The notes below the pieces were generated by a model. That model worked only from the letters and a program-made list of their open reading frames with translations, searched no databases and was not told where the DNA came from. From Lentzea fradiae (GTDB lineage: Bacteria > Actinomycetota > Actinomycetes > Mycobacteriales > Pseudonocardiaceae), in NCBI RefSeq assembly GCF_900100955.1, contig NZ_FNCC01000017.1, positions 124,001-188,000 of the forward strand: a stretch of DNA of 64,000 nt, written 5' to 3'. This document shows positions 44,318-53,593 of this stretch, piece by piece. Each line of letters opens with the position of its first letter. Position 1 is the stretch's first letter. The position numbers were made by a program, and so were the translations under genes.

Positions 44318-47238
44318 GCCAGCACCTGCCGCACGCGTTCGAGCAGGTCCGACTCCGCGTACGGCTTGGTGATCAGCACCTCGTCGTCGAGGACCTCGTC
44401 GGTCGTGTAGCCGGACATGTAGATCACGGCGGGCGCGACACCGGTCGAGCGCAGCAGCCTGACCAGCTCGGGGCCGCCCATCTTCGGCATCACGACGTCG
44501 GTGAGCACCAGGTCGATCGTGCTGCGGTGCGCCGTGGCCAGCTGCAGCGCCTGCTGCCCGTCACCCGCCTCGACCACCGCGTAGCCCGCGGTCTCCAGCG
44601 AGCGCCGGGTCATCACGCGGACCTGGGCGTCGTCCTCGACGAGCAGCACCGTCCCCGCGCCCCGGTGCGTGACGGGCCGGCGCGCGTACGGCGGCTCCGG
44701 GGCGCCGCCGCGTTGGGAGGGCACCGGCAGGTAGACCGCGACGGTCGTGCCGCGGCCCGGCGCGCTGGTGAGGTCGATCTGCCCGCCCGACTGCTGCACG
44801 ATGCCGAACACCGTCGACAGGCCGAGACCGGTGCCCTTGCCGACCGGCTTGGTCGTGAAGAACGGCTCGAAGACCTGTGCCCGCACGTCCGGCGTCATGC
44901 CCGTGCCGGTGTCCTGCACGCGCAGCACCACGTACTCGCCCGGCCGCACGCCGACGATCCGCCCGGTGTCGCCGGGGCCGAGGGTGGCGTTCGCGATCGA
45001 GACGCGCAGCGTGCCGCCGTCGGGCATCGCGTCACGCGAGTTGACGGCGAGGTTGAACAGGATCTGCTCGACCTGGCCCGCGTCCGCCCACACCCGTGCG
45101 ACGTTCTCCGGCAGGTCCACCTCCAGTTCGATGTGGTCGCCGACGAGCGTGCGCAGCATCGAGTGGACCTTCGTCAGGTTCTCCCTGAGGTCGAGCGACT
45201 CGGGGTGCAGGACCTGCTGGCGGGTGAACGCGAGCAGCTGCCGCGTGAGCTTCGCGGCCCGTTCGCCCGCGTGCAGGATGTCCTCGATCACCATGCGGCG
45301 CGGGTCGTCCGGTGGTGTGCGGCGCAGCAGCATCTCGCTGTTGCCGTTGACGACCGTGAGGATGTTGTTGAAGTCGTGCGCGATGCCACCGGTCAACCGG
45401 CCGATGGCCTCCATCTTCTGCGCCTGCCGCAACTGCGCCTCGGTCTCGCCGACGCGTTCTTCGAGCCGTGCGCGTGCGTCCTTCAGCTCCTGCATCAAGC
45501 GGATGCTGCGCAGTGCGCTGCTCAGCTGCTGCTGCACGGCCTCGTACATCCAGCCGAGTTCTGGCCCCTCTTCGAAGACGACGTACCCGAGGTGGTCCTC
45601 GTCGGTGTAGAGCGGCGCGACGAGCGCGCTGAACGGCCTGTCCCGCCGGAACGGATACGGCGTGAGGTTGATGGACGGAAACGGTGTGTCCGGCGGGGTT
45701 TTCAGAGCAGCGTCCTCGTACCGGACGAGCACGCGCGCCGTGCCCGCCGTCTCGTACGCCATGACGTGGCAACCGGGAATGCCGAGACGCGGCAGTTCGT
45801 GCTCAAGGGCCTTCGTCAGCTCGTCGACATCCCGTGACGCGATAAGCCGTTGTCCCGCTTCACGAACCGTCTGGTCGTGACGCTCGTGCGAGAGATACGT
45901 GAAGCGTGCGTCCGTGGCGAACGCATCCCCGACAAGGAGCTGCACGCGCAACCACAGGTCGTTGATGATCGCCGCGTCACTGATGCGCGTCGTCACGAAC
46001 CGGTGCAGGTCGAACAACGGCGGCCACCACCGCGCCGCCTCGCACCCGGCGCGCGCACTCGCACGGATGTACTCCGCCAGCAGCTTCAGGAACTCCGCAC
46101 CCTCGACCTCACCGCGTCCCGCCGCCAGCAGCTCGACGATCAGCTGCTCGGCCCACCCGTCCGGTAACGCCTCGGACGACTGCCCGAGCGACTCGCGCAG
46201 GTGGTCCGCGACGGTCGCCGCCGTCGCCGACTCCGACAGCGTCAGCCGCCCGTGCGCGGGAGCGTGGTCCCCGAGCCCGGAAGGCAGGCACCCGCACGAC
46301 CGCCGCACGATCAGCTCGGTCGGCATCGTCTGCAACGGGGGCACCGGCTCACCCCGCACCAGCGCCAGCGCCAGCCCCGCCGCCCGGAACCCCATCTCGT
46401 GGAACGGCGCCCGCACGGTGGTGAACGCGGGCGTCGCCGCGTCGATGTTCACGTCCCGCAGCACCCACGACACCGGACTTCCCGTGACGTACCCGAGGTC
46501 GTGCGTGCGAACGTTCGTGTGGTTGTCGTACCCGACGACCGCGACGTCCTCCGGCGTCCGGAAACCCAGTTCCTCCAACGCGGACACCACGCCGATCGCG
46601 TAGTCGTCGTTGGCCGCGGCGATCGCGTCCGGCGGCTCCTCGACGGTCGCGATCATCTTCCGCACGGCCTCGGCGGCGGTGCCCGGGTCCCAGACGAACG
46701 AACCGTGCATCGTCACGAGTGCGGGATCGACCGGAATACCGTGCTTGCGCAGTGAGTCCAGGTACCCCTGGAACCGCTCTCGCGCACCCGCGTGCGTCTG
46801 CGGCCCGCGCACGAACGCGATGCGGCGCTTGCCGTGCACCTCGATGAGGTGGTCCACGGCCTGCTCCATGCCGTGACGGTTGTCCATCAGGATGGCCGGC
46901 CACTGACCGAGCGTCGTCTCGACGCTGACCATCGGCACCGGCGCGTACCGCCGCAGGTACTCCTGCAGGTCGTCGGGACCGAGGAGCTGCCCCACGCGCG
47001 TCGTCCACACGACGAGCGCGTCGATCCTGTTCGGTGAGACGAGGTCGAAGACCGTGTTCGCCCGTCTCCGGTGCGGGTCCGGGTGGTTCATCTCGCTGCC
47101 GACGAAGCACACGAGGTCACAACCGAGATGCCGGGCGCCATCGCTCACACCGCGCCACTGCTCACCCGCGAGCTCGATGAGCGGACCGGCGGTGACCATC
47201 CCGATGGTGGGCCGTCGCTTCGTGCTGCCGTTCGCCAC
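44311..47238 (-). CDS. Cytoplasmic hybrid histidine kinase with LacI-type ligand-binding domain
   Basis: 975 residues, no membrane segment. Residues about 10-325 are a LacI/PurR-type sensor fold without a DNA-binding head (TAGPLIELAGEQWRGVSDGA, DAIAAANDDYAIGVVSALEE, AVVGYDNHTNVRTHD; RRSCGC near the end). A GAF-like linker and coiled coil follow, then an H-box (GGIAHDFNN, His about 619), HATPase (NLAVNSRDAMPDGG, KGTGLGLSTVFGIVQQ) and a receiver (about 862-975, LVLTDVVMPKMGG). GTG at 47238 with GGGGG upstream. The ligand is likely a sugar or nucleoside; unproven. Confidence 0.9.
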   Translation of the reverse strand: MANGSTKRRPTIGMVTAGPLIELAGEQWRGVSDGARHLGCDLVCFVGSEMNHPDPHRRRANTVFDLVSPNRIDALVVWTTRVGQLLGPDDLQEYLRRYAPVPMVSVETTLGQWPAILMDNRHGMEQAVDHLIEVHGKRRIAFVRGPQTHAGARERFQGYLDSLRKHGIPVDPALVTMHGSFVWDPGTAAEAVRKMIATVEEPPDAIAAANDDYAIGVVSALEELGFRTPEDVAVVGYDNHTNVRTHDLGYVTGSPVSWVLRDVNIDAATPAFTTVRAPFHEMGFRAAGLALALVRGEPVPPLQTMPTELIVRRSCGCLPSGLGDHAPAHGRLTLSESATAATVADHLRESLGQSSEALPDGWAEQLIVELLAAGRGEVEGAEFLKLLAEYIRASARAGCEAARWWPPLFDLHRFVTTRISDAAIINDLWLRVQLLVGDAFATDARFTYLSHERHDQTVREAGQRLIASRDVDELTKALEHELPRLGIPGCHVMAYETAGTARVLVRYEDAALKTPPDTPFPSINLTPYPFRRDRPFSALVAPLYTDEDHLGYVVFEEGPELGWMYEAVQQQLSSALRSIRLMQELKDARARLEERVGETEAQLRQAQKMEAIGRLTGGIAHDFNNILTVVNGNSEMLLRRTPPDDPRRMVIEDILHAGERAAKLTRQLLAFTRQQVLHPESLDLRENLTKVHSMLRTLVGDHIELEVDLPENVARVWADAGQVEQILFNLAVNSRDAMPDGGTLRVSIANATLGPGDTGRIVGVRPGEYVVLRVQDTGTGMTPDVRAQVFEPFFTTKPVGKGTGLGLSTVFGIVQQSGGQIDLTSAPGRGTTVAVYLPVPSQRGGAPEPPYARRPVTHRGAGTVLLVEDDAQVRVMTRRSLETAGYAVVEAGDGQQALQLATAHRSTIDLVLTDVVMPKMGGPELVRLLRSTGVAPAVIYMSGYTTDEVLDDEVLITKPYAESDLLERVRQVLAQ

Positions 47239-47419
47239 AAAACCCCCGCTACTCAACGCGTTTCGGGATGATACGCGGTGCCGGGGGGAATGCCGCCCGC
47301 GTCGTCGGCGGACGGGGGAACGGCGTGCCGAAACTGCCGGTGGGGTGATCGACCGGTGACCGAATCAGTGCGGAGTCGTTGCGCCGCAGGGCTTCAAGGG
47401 CAAGTAGGGGTGTGCGGAA

Positions 47420-47686
47420 GTGCAGGAACCAGAGGAGACCGCGGCGTACTTCCGGCTGGTGTGCGAGGACGAGGTGGTGCATCCCGACGTCCTCGTGGCG
47501 GAGAACCCCGCCACCTCGCCGGTGGCGCTGTTTCGCCTGGCCGCGCACGAGGAACGGGCGGTGCGGCTGGCGCTGGCGCACCGCGCGGACCTGCCGGCCA
47601 AGGCGTACGAGCGCCTGCTGGGCGACTCCGACCCGGAAGTGGTCCGAGTGGCCGCCCGCAGGGCACACGGTAAGCGCTTTCCCTGA
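47420..47686 (+). CDS. Small LRV/HEAT-like repeat protein
   Basis: 88 residues; VLVAENPATSPVALFRLAAH, AVRLALAHRADLP and DPEVVRVAARRAHG resemble two to three leucine-rich variant (LRV) repeats, usually protein-protein modules. No catalytic residues. Divergent from the hybrid kinase across a 181-base gap. Confidence 0.65.
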   Translation: MQEPEETAAYFRLVCEDEVVHPDVLVAENPATSPVALFRLAAHEERAVRLALAHRADLPAKAYERLLGDSDPEVVRVAARRAHGKRFP

Positions 47687-47770
47687 CTGGCCGCTGGGCA
47701 GGTCGAGCGAACCGTCTGGACACGAACGGGAGACTGCTGCGACGCTCGGAGTCCTCGCGAGGTGGTGACG

Positions 47771-48670
47771 ATGCGCGCAGCCCGACGACGATTCGACTCC
47801 TCCGCCGTGTCCGAGTTGCTGCTCGCCGTGCCGACGGTGCTGAGCAGCCTGCTGGTCGTGACGGTGCCGGGCAAGGCCCTGACACCGCAGGCCCCCTGGG
47901 TGTTCCCGGTGCTGTGGCTGCTCTCCGGGGTCGTGGTGCTGCTGCCGGTCGTGGACGTGGCGGCGGCGCTGGCCCACCGGCTGCGGCTGCCCACACCGAC
48001 CGAACGCAGGGTGCTGCTGCCGTTGCTGGGGTCCGTGTGCGACGCGGCCTCGGCGGACTCGCGGCGGTACCGGCTGTGGATCCAGAACTCCCGCGACATC
48101 AACGCGATGGCGGTCGGCGGGCGGGTCGTGGGGGTGTCCACGGCGGCGCTCGCATTGCCGCCGGAGCAGCTCGAGGCGGTGCTGGCGCACGAACTGGGGC
48201 ACCATCTGGCCGGGCACACCAGGGCGTCGCTGCTGCGGTGGTGGTACGAGCTGCCGGCGCGGGCGCTGGTGCTGCTGGTCTTCGCGCTCGGGTGGGGCGT
48301 GCTGGCGGCGGGGGCCGCGTTGAGGACCCGGCTCGCGATGGTGGTGTCGCTGCTGCTGGTGGTGGCGCTGGCCGTGGCGGCGGTGGCGGCGAGCCCGTGG
48401 CTGTTGCTGGTGCCGGTGGTCGCGCCGTTGCTCGCGTTGACGAGCAGGCGCGCTGAGCTGCGGGCCGACCGCGTCGCGGCCGAGCTGGGGTACGGGCCGT
48501 TGCTGCTGGAAGTGTTGCAGCGCTGGAGGAACGAGGAGCACGTGGCCGGGCTGCGGGCGCGGGTGCTGGCTTCGCACCCGTCGTGCACGTTGCGGATCAG
48601 CAAGCTGTGCGAGACGGCCCCCGGACCGGGGTCCGGGGGCCGTGCGAGCCTCAGGCCGACGGAGGCTTGA
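47771..48670 (+). CDS. Membrane M48-family zinc metallopeptidase
   Basis: About 299 residues. Two N-terminal membrane helices, HELGH zinc motif (140-144), further membrane helices, then AELRADRVAAELG giving the third ligand. HtpX/BlaR-like fold, likely a membrane protein quality-control or regulatory protease. ATG at 47771 fits GAGGTGG better than the GTG at 47762. Its 3' end overlaps pgl by 20 bases (convergent). Confidence 0.85.
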   Translation: MRAARRRFDSSAVSELLLAVPTVLSSLLVVTVPGKALTPQAPWVFPVLWLLSGVVVLLPVVDVAAALAHRLRLPTPTERRVLLPLLGSVCDAASADSRRYRLWIQNSRDINAMAVGGRVVGVSTAALALPPEQLEAVLAHELGHHLAGHTRASLLRWWYELPARALVLLVFALGWGVLAAGAALRTRLAMVVSLLLVVALAVAAVAASPWLLLVPVVAPLLALTSRRAELRADRVAAELGYGPLLLEVLQRWRNEEHVAGLRARVLASHPSCTLRISKLCETAPGPGSGGRASLRPTEA

Positions 48671-49430
48671 ACAGGTCGGGCACGGCCGCGGCGGCGGCCG
48701 TGTCCAGCAGCCACAACGTCCGCCGCTGCCCGGTGGCACCGGCGGCGGGCAGCTGCACCTCGCCGGTACCGCTCAACGCCATCGACACGGCGGCGGCCTT
48801 GCCCTCGCCGGTCGTCATCAGCCACACCTCCTGCGCGCGGCGCACCGACGACAGGGTCAGCGAGACGCGCGTGGGCGGCGGCTTCGGGCAGTCGCGGACC
48901 GCGACGACGGTGCGCTCCTTCTCGTGCACCGCGGGGGAGTCCGGGAACACGGAGGCCACGTGGCCCTCCTCGCCGACACCCAGCATGCACACGTCGAACG
49001 TCGGCACGTCGCCGTGGTCCTCCGGCCGCGCGAGCGAGGCCAGCAGGGACGCGTACGCCTCCGCCGCCGCTTCCGGGTCGTCGCCGAACTTGCCGTCGGA
49101 CGGCTCCATCACGTGCACGCGCGACGGGTCGACCGGCACGTGGTCGAGCAACGCCGCGCGGGCCTGCGTCTCGTTGCGCTCCGGGTGCCCGGAGGGCAGG
49201 AAGCGCTCGTCGCCCCAGAACAGGTCGACGCGGGACCAGTCCACGGCGTCACGGGCGCCGTTGCGGTTGAGGTGCTCCAGCACGGCCGTGCCGGTGCGGC
49301 CTCCGGTCAGCACGACCGACGCGAAGCCGCGGGCGGCCTGCGCGTCGACCACGCGCGTGACGAGGCGGGCCGCCGCGGCGGCGGCCAGGAGGTCGCCGTC
49401 GCGGTGGACCACCACCTGGGGACCGCTCAC
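48651..49430 (-). CDS. pgl: 6-phosphogluconolactonase
   Basis: 259 residues, DevB type: SVVLTGGRTGTAVLE, DLFWGDERFLP and GVGEEGHVASVFP (family GxGxDGHxAS). Hydrolyses 6-phosphogluconolactone. GTG overlaps the opcA stop; last gene of the pentose-phosphate operon. Confidence 0.95.
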   Translation of the reverse strand: MSGPQVVVHRDGDLLAAAAAARLVTRVVDAQAARGFASVVLTGGRTGTAVLEHLNRNGARDAVDWSRVDLFWGDERFLPSGHPERNETQARAALLDHVPVDPSRVHVMEPSDGKFGDDPEAAAEAYASLLASLARPEDHGDVPTFDVCMLGVGEEGHVASVFPDSPAVHEKERTVVAVRDCPKPPPTRVSLTLSSVRRAQEVWLMTTGEGKAAAVSMALSGTGEVQLPAAGATGQRRTLWLLDTAAAAAVPDLFKPPSA

Positions 49431-50446
49431 GAGCCCGCCTTCGCCTTCGCCTTGCGCGCCGCCTTGCCGTTCGCGGGCTCGGCCGCCGCCTCGGCGGGGG
49501 CCTCCTCCGGCTTGGCGGACGGCACGCGGCCCTTCGCGACCTTCGACAACGACTTCAGCGCGCCCGCGTAGACCTCGTCGGGGTCGAGCCTGCGCAGCTC
49601 CTCCGCGAGGCAGTCGCGCACCGAACGGCGCTGCAACGCGACGCTGCGGGACGGCTGGCCGGGCTGCGCGAGCGTGCCCACCCTGCCGTCGGGGCGGTGC
49701 AGGTCGACCTCACCGCCGGGACGGTTCAGCCGCACCTGGACGATGCCCTCGCCCGAGGTCGCCTTGAACCGCTTGACGGGCACCTTCAGCCGGTCGGTCA
49801 GCCACGCGGCCAGCAGGTCCGTCGACGGCGAGTCGGCCTCGCCGGTGACCTCGGCCTCGGTGACCTTCTCGTACGGCGGCAGGTCCAGCGACGCGGCGAG
49901 CATCGCCCGCCACACCGTCAGCCGCGTCCACGCCAGGTCCGTGTCGCCCGGCGCGTAGTGCGCCCGCCGGGTCTCCAGGGCCTTGATCGGGTTCTTCTCG
50001 GCGGCCGCGTCGGTGATGCGGCGCTGCGCGAGCTGGCCGATCGGGTCCTTCGACGGCGACACCGGCGCCTCGAAGGGCCACCACGCCACGACCGGGGTGT
50101 CCGGCAGCAGCAGCGGCATGACGCAGGACGCGCCCTCCTTGGCCAGTTCGCCGTACAGGCGCAGGACGACGACCTCGGACGCGCCCGCGTCGCCGCCGAC
50201 GCGGATCTGCGCGTCGAGCCGCGGCGCGGCCTGCCGGGCACCGCGCGCCACGACGATCACGCGGCACGGGTGCTCGCGCGAGGCGTCGTTGGCCGCGTCG
50301 ATCGCGGCGTCGGTGCGCTGGCCGTCCTCGGTCACGATCACGAGGGTCAGCACGCGCCCGAGGGTCGTCGCGCCGCCTTCGTCGCGCAGCCGGACCAGCC
50401 GCGAGTTGATCTGCGAGGTGGTGGTCGAGGGCAGGTCGATGATCAC
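49427..50446 (-). CDS. opcA: Glucose-6-phosphate dehydrogenase assembly protein OpcA
   Basis: 339 residues. N-terminal MIIDLPSTTTSQINSRLVRL, middle VVAWWPFEAP, and a Lys/Ala-rich C-terminal tail (KAARKAKAKAGS). OpcA binds and activates G6PDH in actinobacteria and cyanobacteria. GTG at 50446 follows GGAGGCGTCC and overlaps the zwf stop. Confidence 0.93.
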   Translation of the reverse strand: MIIDLPSTTTSQINSRLVRLRDEGGATTLGRVLTLVIVTEDGQRTDAAIDAANDASREHPCRVIVVARGARQAAPRLDAQIRVGGDAGASEVVVLRLYGELAKEGASCVMPLLLPDTPVVAWWPFEAPVSPSKDPIGQLAQRRITDAAAEKNPIKALETRRAHYAPGDTDLAWTRLTVWRAMLAASLDLPPYEKVTEAEVTGEADSPSTDLLAAWLTDRLKVPVKRFKATSGEGIVQVRLNRPGGEVDLHRPDGRVGTLAQPGQPSRSVALQRRSVRDCLAEELRRLDPDEVYAGALKSLSKVAKGRVPSAKPEEAPAEAAAEPANGKAARKAKAKAGS

Positions 50447-51984
50447 GGACGCCTCCAGTGCCTTCCGGTCCGAGCCGTCATCGCGTCCGCCGACGGCGGC
50501 CCCCACGTACCGGCCTTGTACTTCTCGAGCGCGGGCTCGTCCTTGCGCGCCCAGAACTCGAGCACCGGGTCGAGGATCTCCCAGGAGAGCTCGACCTCGT
50601 CGTTCTTCGGGAACAGCGACGGCTCGCCGAGCAGCACGTCGAGCAGCAGCCGCTCGTAGGCTTCCGGCGACGACTCGGTGAACGAGTGGCCGTAGCCGAA
50701 GTCCATCGTGACGTCGCGGACCTCCATCGTGTTGCCCGGCACCTTCGAGCCGAACCGGATGGTCACGCCCTCGTCCGGTTGCACGCGCACGACCAGGGCG
50801 TTCTGCCCCAGCTCCTCGGTCGCGGTGTCGTCGAACGGCAGGTGCGGCGCCCGCTTGAACACGACGGCCACCTCGGTGACGCGGCGGCCCAGGCGCTTGC
50901 CGGTGCGCAGGTAGAACGGCACCCCGGCCCAGCGGCGGGTGTTGACCTCGCAGGTGATCGCGCCGAACGTCTCGGTCTTCGACTCCGGCGAGAAGCCGCC
51001 CTCCTCCAGCAGGCCGGGCACCTTCTGGCCGCCCTGCCAGCCACCGGTGTACTGGCCGCGCGCGGTGGTCTCCTCGAACGGCTCCGCGGGACGCGTCGCC
51101 GACAGGATCTTCACCTTCTCCGCGCGCAGGTCGGCCGGCTTGAACGAGACCGGCTCCTCCATCGCGATCAGCGCGAGCAGCTGCAACAGGTGGTTCTGGA
51201 TGACGTCGCGCGTCGCGCCGATGCCGTCGTAGTAGCCGGCGCGGCCACCGAGACCGATGTCCTCGGCCATGGTGATCTGCACGTGGTCGACGTAGTTCGA
51301 GTTCCAGATGGGTTCGTACAGCTGGTTCGCGAACCGCAGCGCCAGGATGTTCTGCACGGTCTCCTTGCCGAGGTAGTGGTCGATGCGGAACACCGACTCC
51401 TCGGGGAACACCTCGTTGACCGTGCGGTTGAGCTCCTTGGCCGACTTCAGGTCGTGCCCGAACGGCTTCTCGATGACGACGCGGCGCCACTGGTCGCCCT
51501 TCGCCTGGGCGAGGCCCGCGCGCTTGAGCTGGTTGACCACCGTCGGGAACGCGCTCGGCGGGATCGACAGGTAGAACGCGTGGTTGCCGCCCGTGCCGCG
51601 TTCGGCGTCCAGCGCGGCCAGGCACGACGCCAGGCTGTCGAACGCCTCGTCGTCGTCGAACGTGCCCTGCACGAACCGGATGCCCTCGGCGAGCTGCTGC
51701 CACACGGCCTCGTTGAACGGCGTGCGCGCGTGCTCCTTCACCGCGTCGTGGACGACCTTCATGAAGTCCTGGTCGGCCCAGTCGCGGCGGGCGAAGCCGA
51801 CGAGCCCGAAGCCCGGCGGCAGCAGACCCCGGTTGGCGAGGTCGTAGATGGCGGGCATGAGCTTCTTGCGCGACAGGTCACCGGTGACACCGAAGATGAC
51901 CAGCGCGCTCGGGCCCGCGATGCGGGGCATGCGCTTGTCGCGCGGGTCCCGCAGCGGGTTGCGCCACTTGGCGGATGTGGTCAC
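50443..51984 (-). CDS. zwf: Glucose-6-phosphate dehydrogenase
   Basis: 513 residues. NADP site FGVTGDLSRKKLMPA, substrate motif RIDHYLGKETVQN, and IEKPFGHDL. First oxidative pentose-phosphate step, producing NADPH. GTG at 51984 overlaps the pgi stop (GTGA). Confidence 0.97.
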   Translation of the reverse strand: MTTSAKWRNPLRDPRDKRMPRIAGPSALVIFGVTGDLSRKKLMPAIYDLANRGLLPPGFGLVGFARRDWADQDFMKVVHDAVKEHARTPFNEAVWQQLAEGIRFVQGTFDDDEAFDSLASCLAALDAERGTGGNHAFYLSIPPSAFPTVVNQLKRAGLAQAKGDQWRRVVIEKPFGHDLKSAKELNRTVNEVFPEESVFRIDHYLGKETVQNILALRFANQLYEPIWNSNYVDHVQITMAEDIGLGGRAGYYDGIGATRDVIQNHLLQLLALIAMEEPVSFKPADLRAEKVKILSATRPAEPFEETTARGQYTGGWQGGQKVPGLLEEGGFSPESKTETFGAITCEVNTRRWAGVPFYLRTGKRLGRRVTEVAVVFKRAPHLPFDDTATEELGQNALVVRVQPDEGVTIRFGSKVPGNTMEVRDVTMDFGYGHSFTESSPEAYERLLLDVLLGEPSLFPKNDEVELSWEILDPVLEFWARKDEPALEKYKAGTWGPPSADAMTARTGRHWRRP

Positions 51985-53585
51985 GAGCCGTCCTCCTGGA
52001 CTGCCTCGACGAGCTGGGCCAGACCCGCGACGCGGTCGGTCAGGTGCAGCCTCAGCACCGGGCGGCCGTGCTCGGCGAGCACCTGGCCGTCGCCGAGCGC
52101 CTGCGCGAGCTGCAGCTGCGCCAGCGTGTACGGACGGCCGGGCACCTCCAGGTCGTCGCCGGACTCGCCGGTGATCTGGACGAACACGCCGTTCTGGTGA
52201 CCGCCCTTGTGGTACTGGCCGGTCGAGTGCAGGAAGCGGGGACCCCAGCCGAACGTCGTCTGCAGGTGCGTCCTCTTCGCGATCTCCGCGCGGAGCAGCT
52301 CGAACGACGCGTCGTCGATCCTGTCCAAGTACGCCTGAACGGAGATGTAGCCGTGGTCGGGCGCCACCTCGACCAGTGCCGCGAGCGCCTCGGCGACGGT
52401 GCTCACCTTCCGCGGCGCCCAGTCCGTGCCGTGCGCCTCGACCGGACCGTCCACGAAGGACGGCTCGGTGGCGGCGACGGCCGGCGCGTCGAGCAGCGCG
52501 CGAGCGGCCTTCTTGGCGGCCTCGACGTCGGGCTGGTCGAACGGGTTGATCCCGAGCACCCTGCCCACGAGCGCGGTCGCGTACTCCCACAGCAGGAACT
52601 GCGCGCCGAGCTTGCCCTCGACCGCGACGGTCGCCGAGCCGGTGGCCGGTCCGATCGCGACGGTCGTGGCGTCGGAGCGCGCGTTCACGAAGCCCTCGGC
52701 GCCGGGACCCTCGACGACGACCGGCAGCAGGCCGGTGCCGTTCTTGCCGGTCGACTCGGCGATGAGCTGCTCGGCCCAGTCGCCGAAGCCCTTGATGCCG
52801 GAACCGGTGTCGGCGAAGACGATCTTCTCCGCGCCGTTGGCGTGCGCGGCGCCGAAGATCGCGGCCAGCTGCACCGCGGGGTTCTCGGCGGAGTCCTGCG
52901 ACACGATCTTCGCGACCTCGGCGGCCTCGTCGAGCAGCGACTCGACGTCGGCGCCCGCGAGGTAGGACGGCACGAGGCCGAACGCCGTGAGCGCCGAGTA
53001 CCGGCCGCCCACGTTCGGGTCGGCCAGGAACACCTTGCGGTACCCGGCCTCCTCCGACGCGGACTGCAGCGGCGAGCCGGGGTCGGTGACCACGACGATG
53101 CGCGACGCGGCGTCGATCCCCGCGTCGGTGAAAGCCTTCTCGAAGATGCGCCGGTGGCTGTCGGTCTCGACCGTCCCACCGGACTTGGAGGACACCACGA
53201 TCACCGTGCGCTGCAGGTCACCGGCGAGCGCGTCGGCGACCTGGGCGGGATCGGTGGTGTCCAGGACGACCAGCGGCACGCCCTGCGTCCGCGTGATCAC
53301 CTCGGGGGCCAGCGAGGAGCCGCCCATGCCCGCGAGCACGACGCGGTCCACGCCCTCGGCGTGCAGGTCCTCGCGCAGCGCCTTGAGCTCCGGGAGCAGT
53401 GCGCGGGACGTCTCGTGCAACGTCGTCCACGACAGGCGGATGCTCGCCTCGGACTCGGCTTCCGGACCCCACAGGGTCGGGTCCTGCGCGGTCAGCTTGC
53501 TCGGCACCGAATCCGCGACCAGGTCAGCAGCGATGATGCTGACCTGGTCGGCGTTCGGTGACCTCACGATGTCGACGGAGGTCAC
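51981..53585 (-). CDS. pgi: Glucose-6-phosphate isomerase
   Basis: 534 residues, bacterial type: VVLAGMGGSSLAPEVI (phosphate loop), VVSSKSGGTVETDSH, FVDGPVEAHG and GGHQNGVFVQIT. Links glycolysis and the pentose-phosphate pathway. GTG with GAGGAACCAA; nine bases after tal. Confidence 0.94.
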   Translation of the reverse strand: MTSVDIVRSPNADQVSIIAADLVADSVPSKLTAQDPTLWGPEAESEASIRLSWTTLHETSRALLPELKALREDLHAEGVDRVVLAGMGGSSLAPEVITRTQGVPLVVLDTTDPAQVADALAGDLQRTVIVVSSKSGGTVETDSHRRIFEKAFTDAGIDAASRIVVVTDPGSPLQSASEEAGYRKVFLADPNVGGRYSALTAFGLVPSYLAGADVESLLDEAAEVAKIVSQDSAENPAVQLAAIFGAAHANGAEKIVFADTGSGIKGFGDWAEQLIAESTGKNGTGLLPVVVEGPGAEGFVNARSDATTVAIGPATGSATVAVEGKLGAQFLLWEYATALVGRVLGINPFDQPDVEAAKKAARALLDAPAVAATEPSFVDGPVEAHGTDWAPRKVSTVAEALAALVEVAPDHGYISVQAYLDRIDDASFELLRAEIAKRTHLQTTFGWGPRFLHSTGQYHKGGHQNGVFVQITGESGDDLEVPGRPYTLAQLQLAQALGDGQVLAEHGRPVLRLHLTDRVAGLAQLVEAVQEDGS

Positions 53586-53593
53586 TTGGTTCC

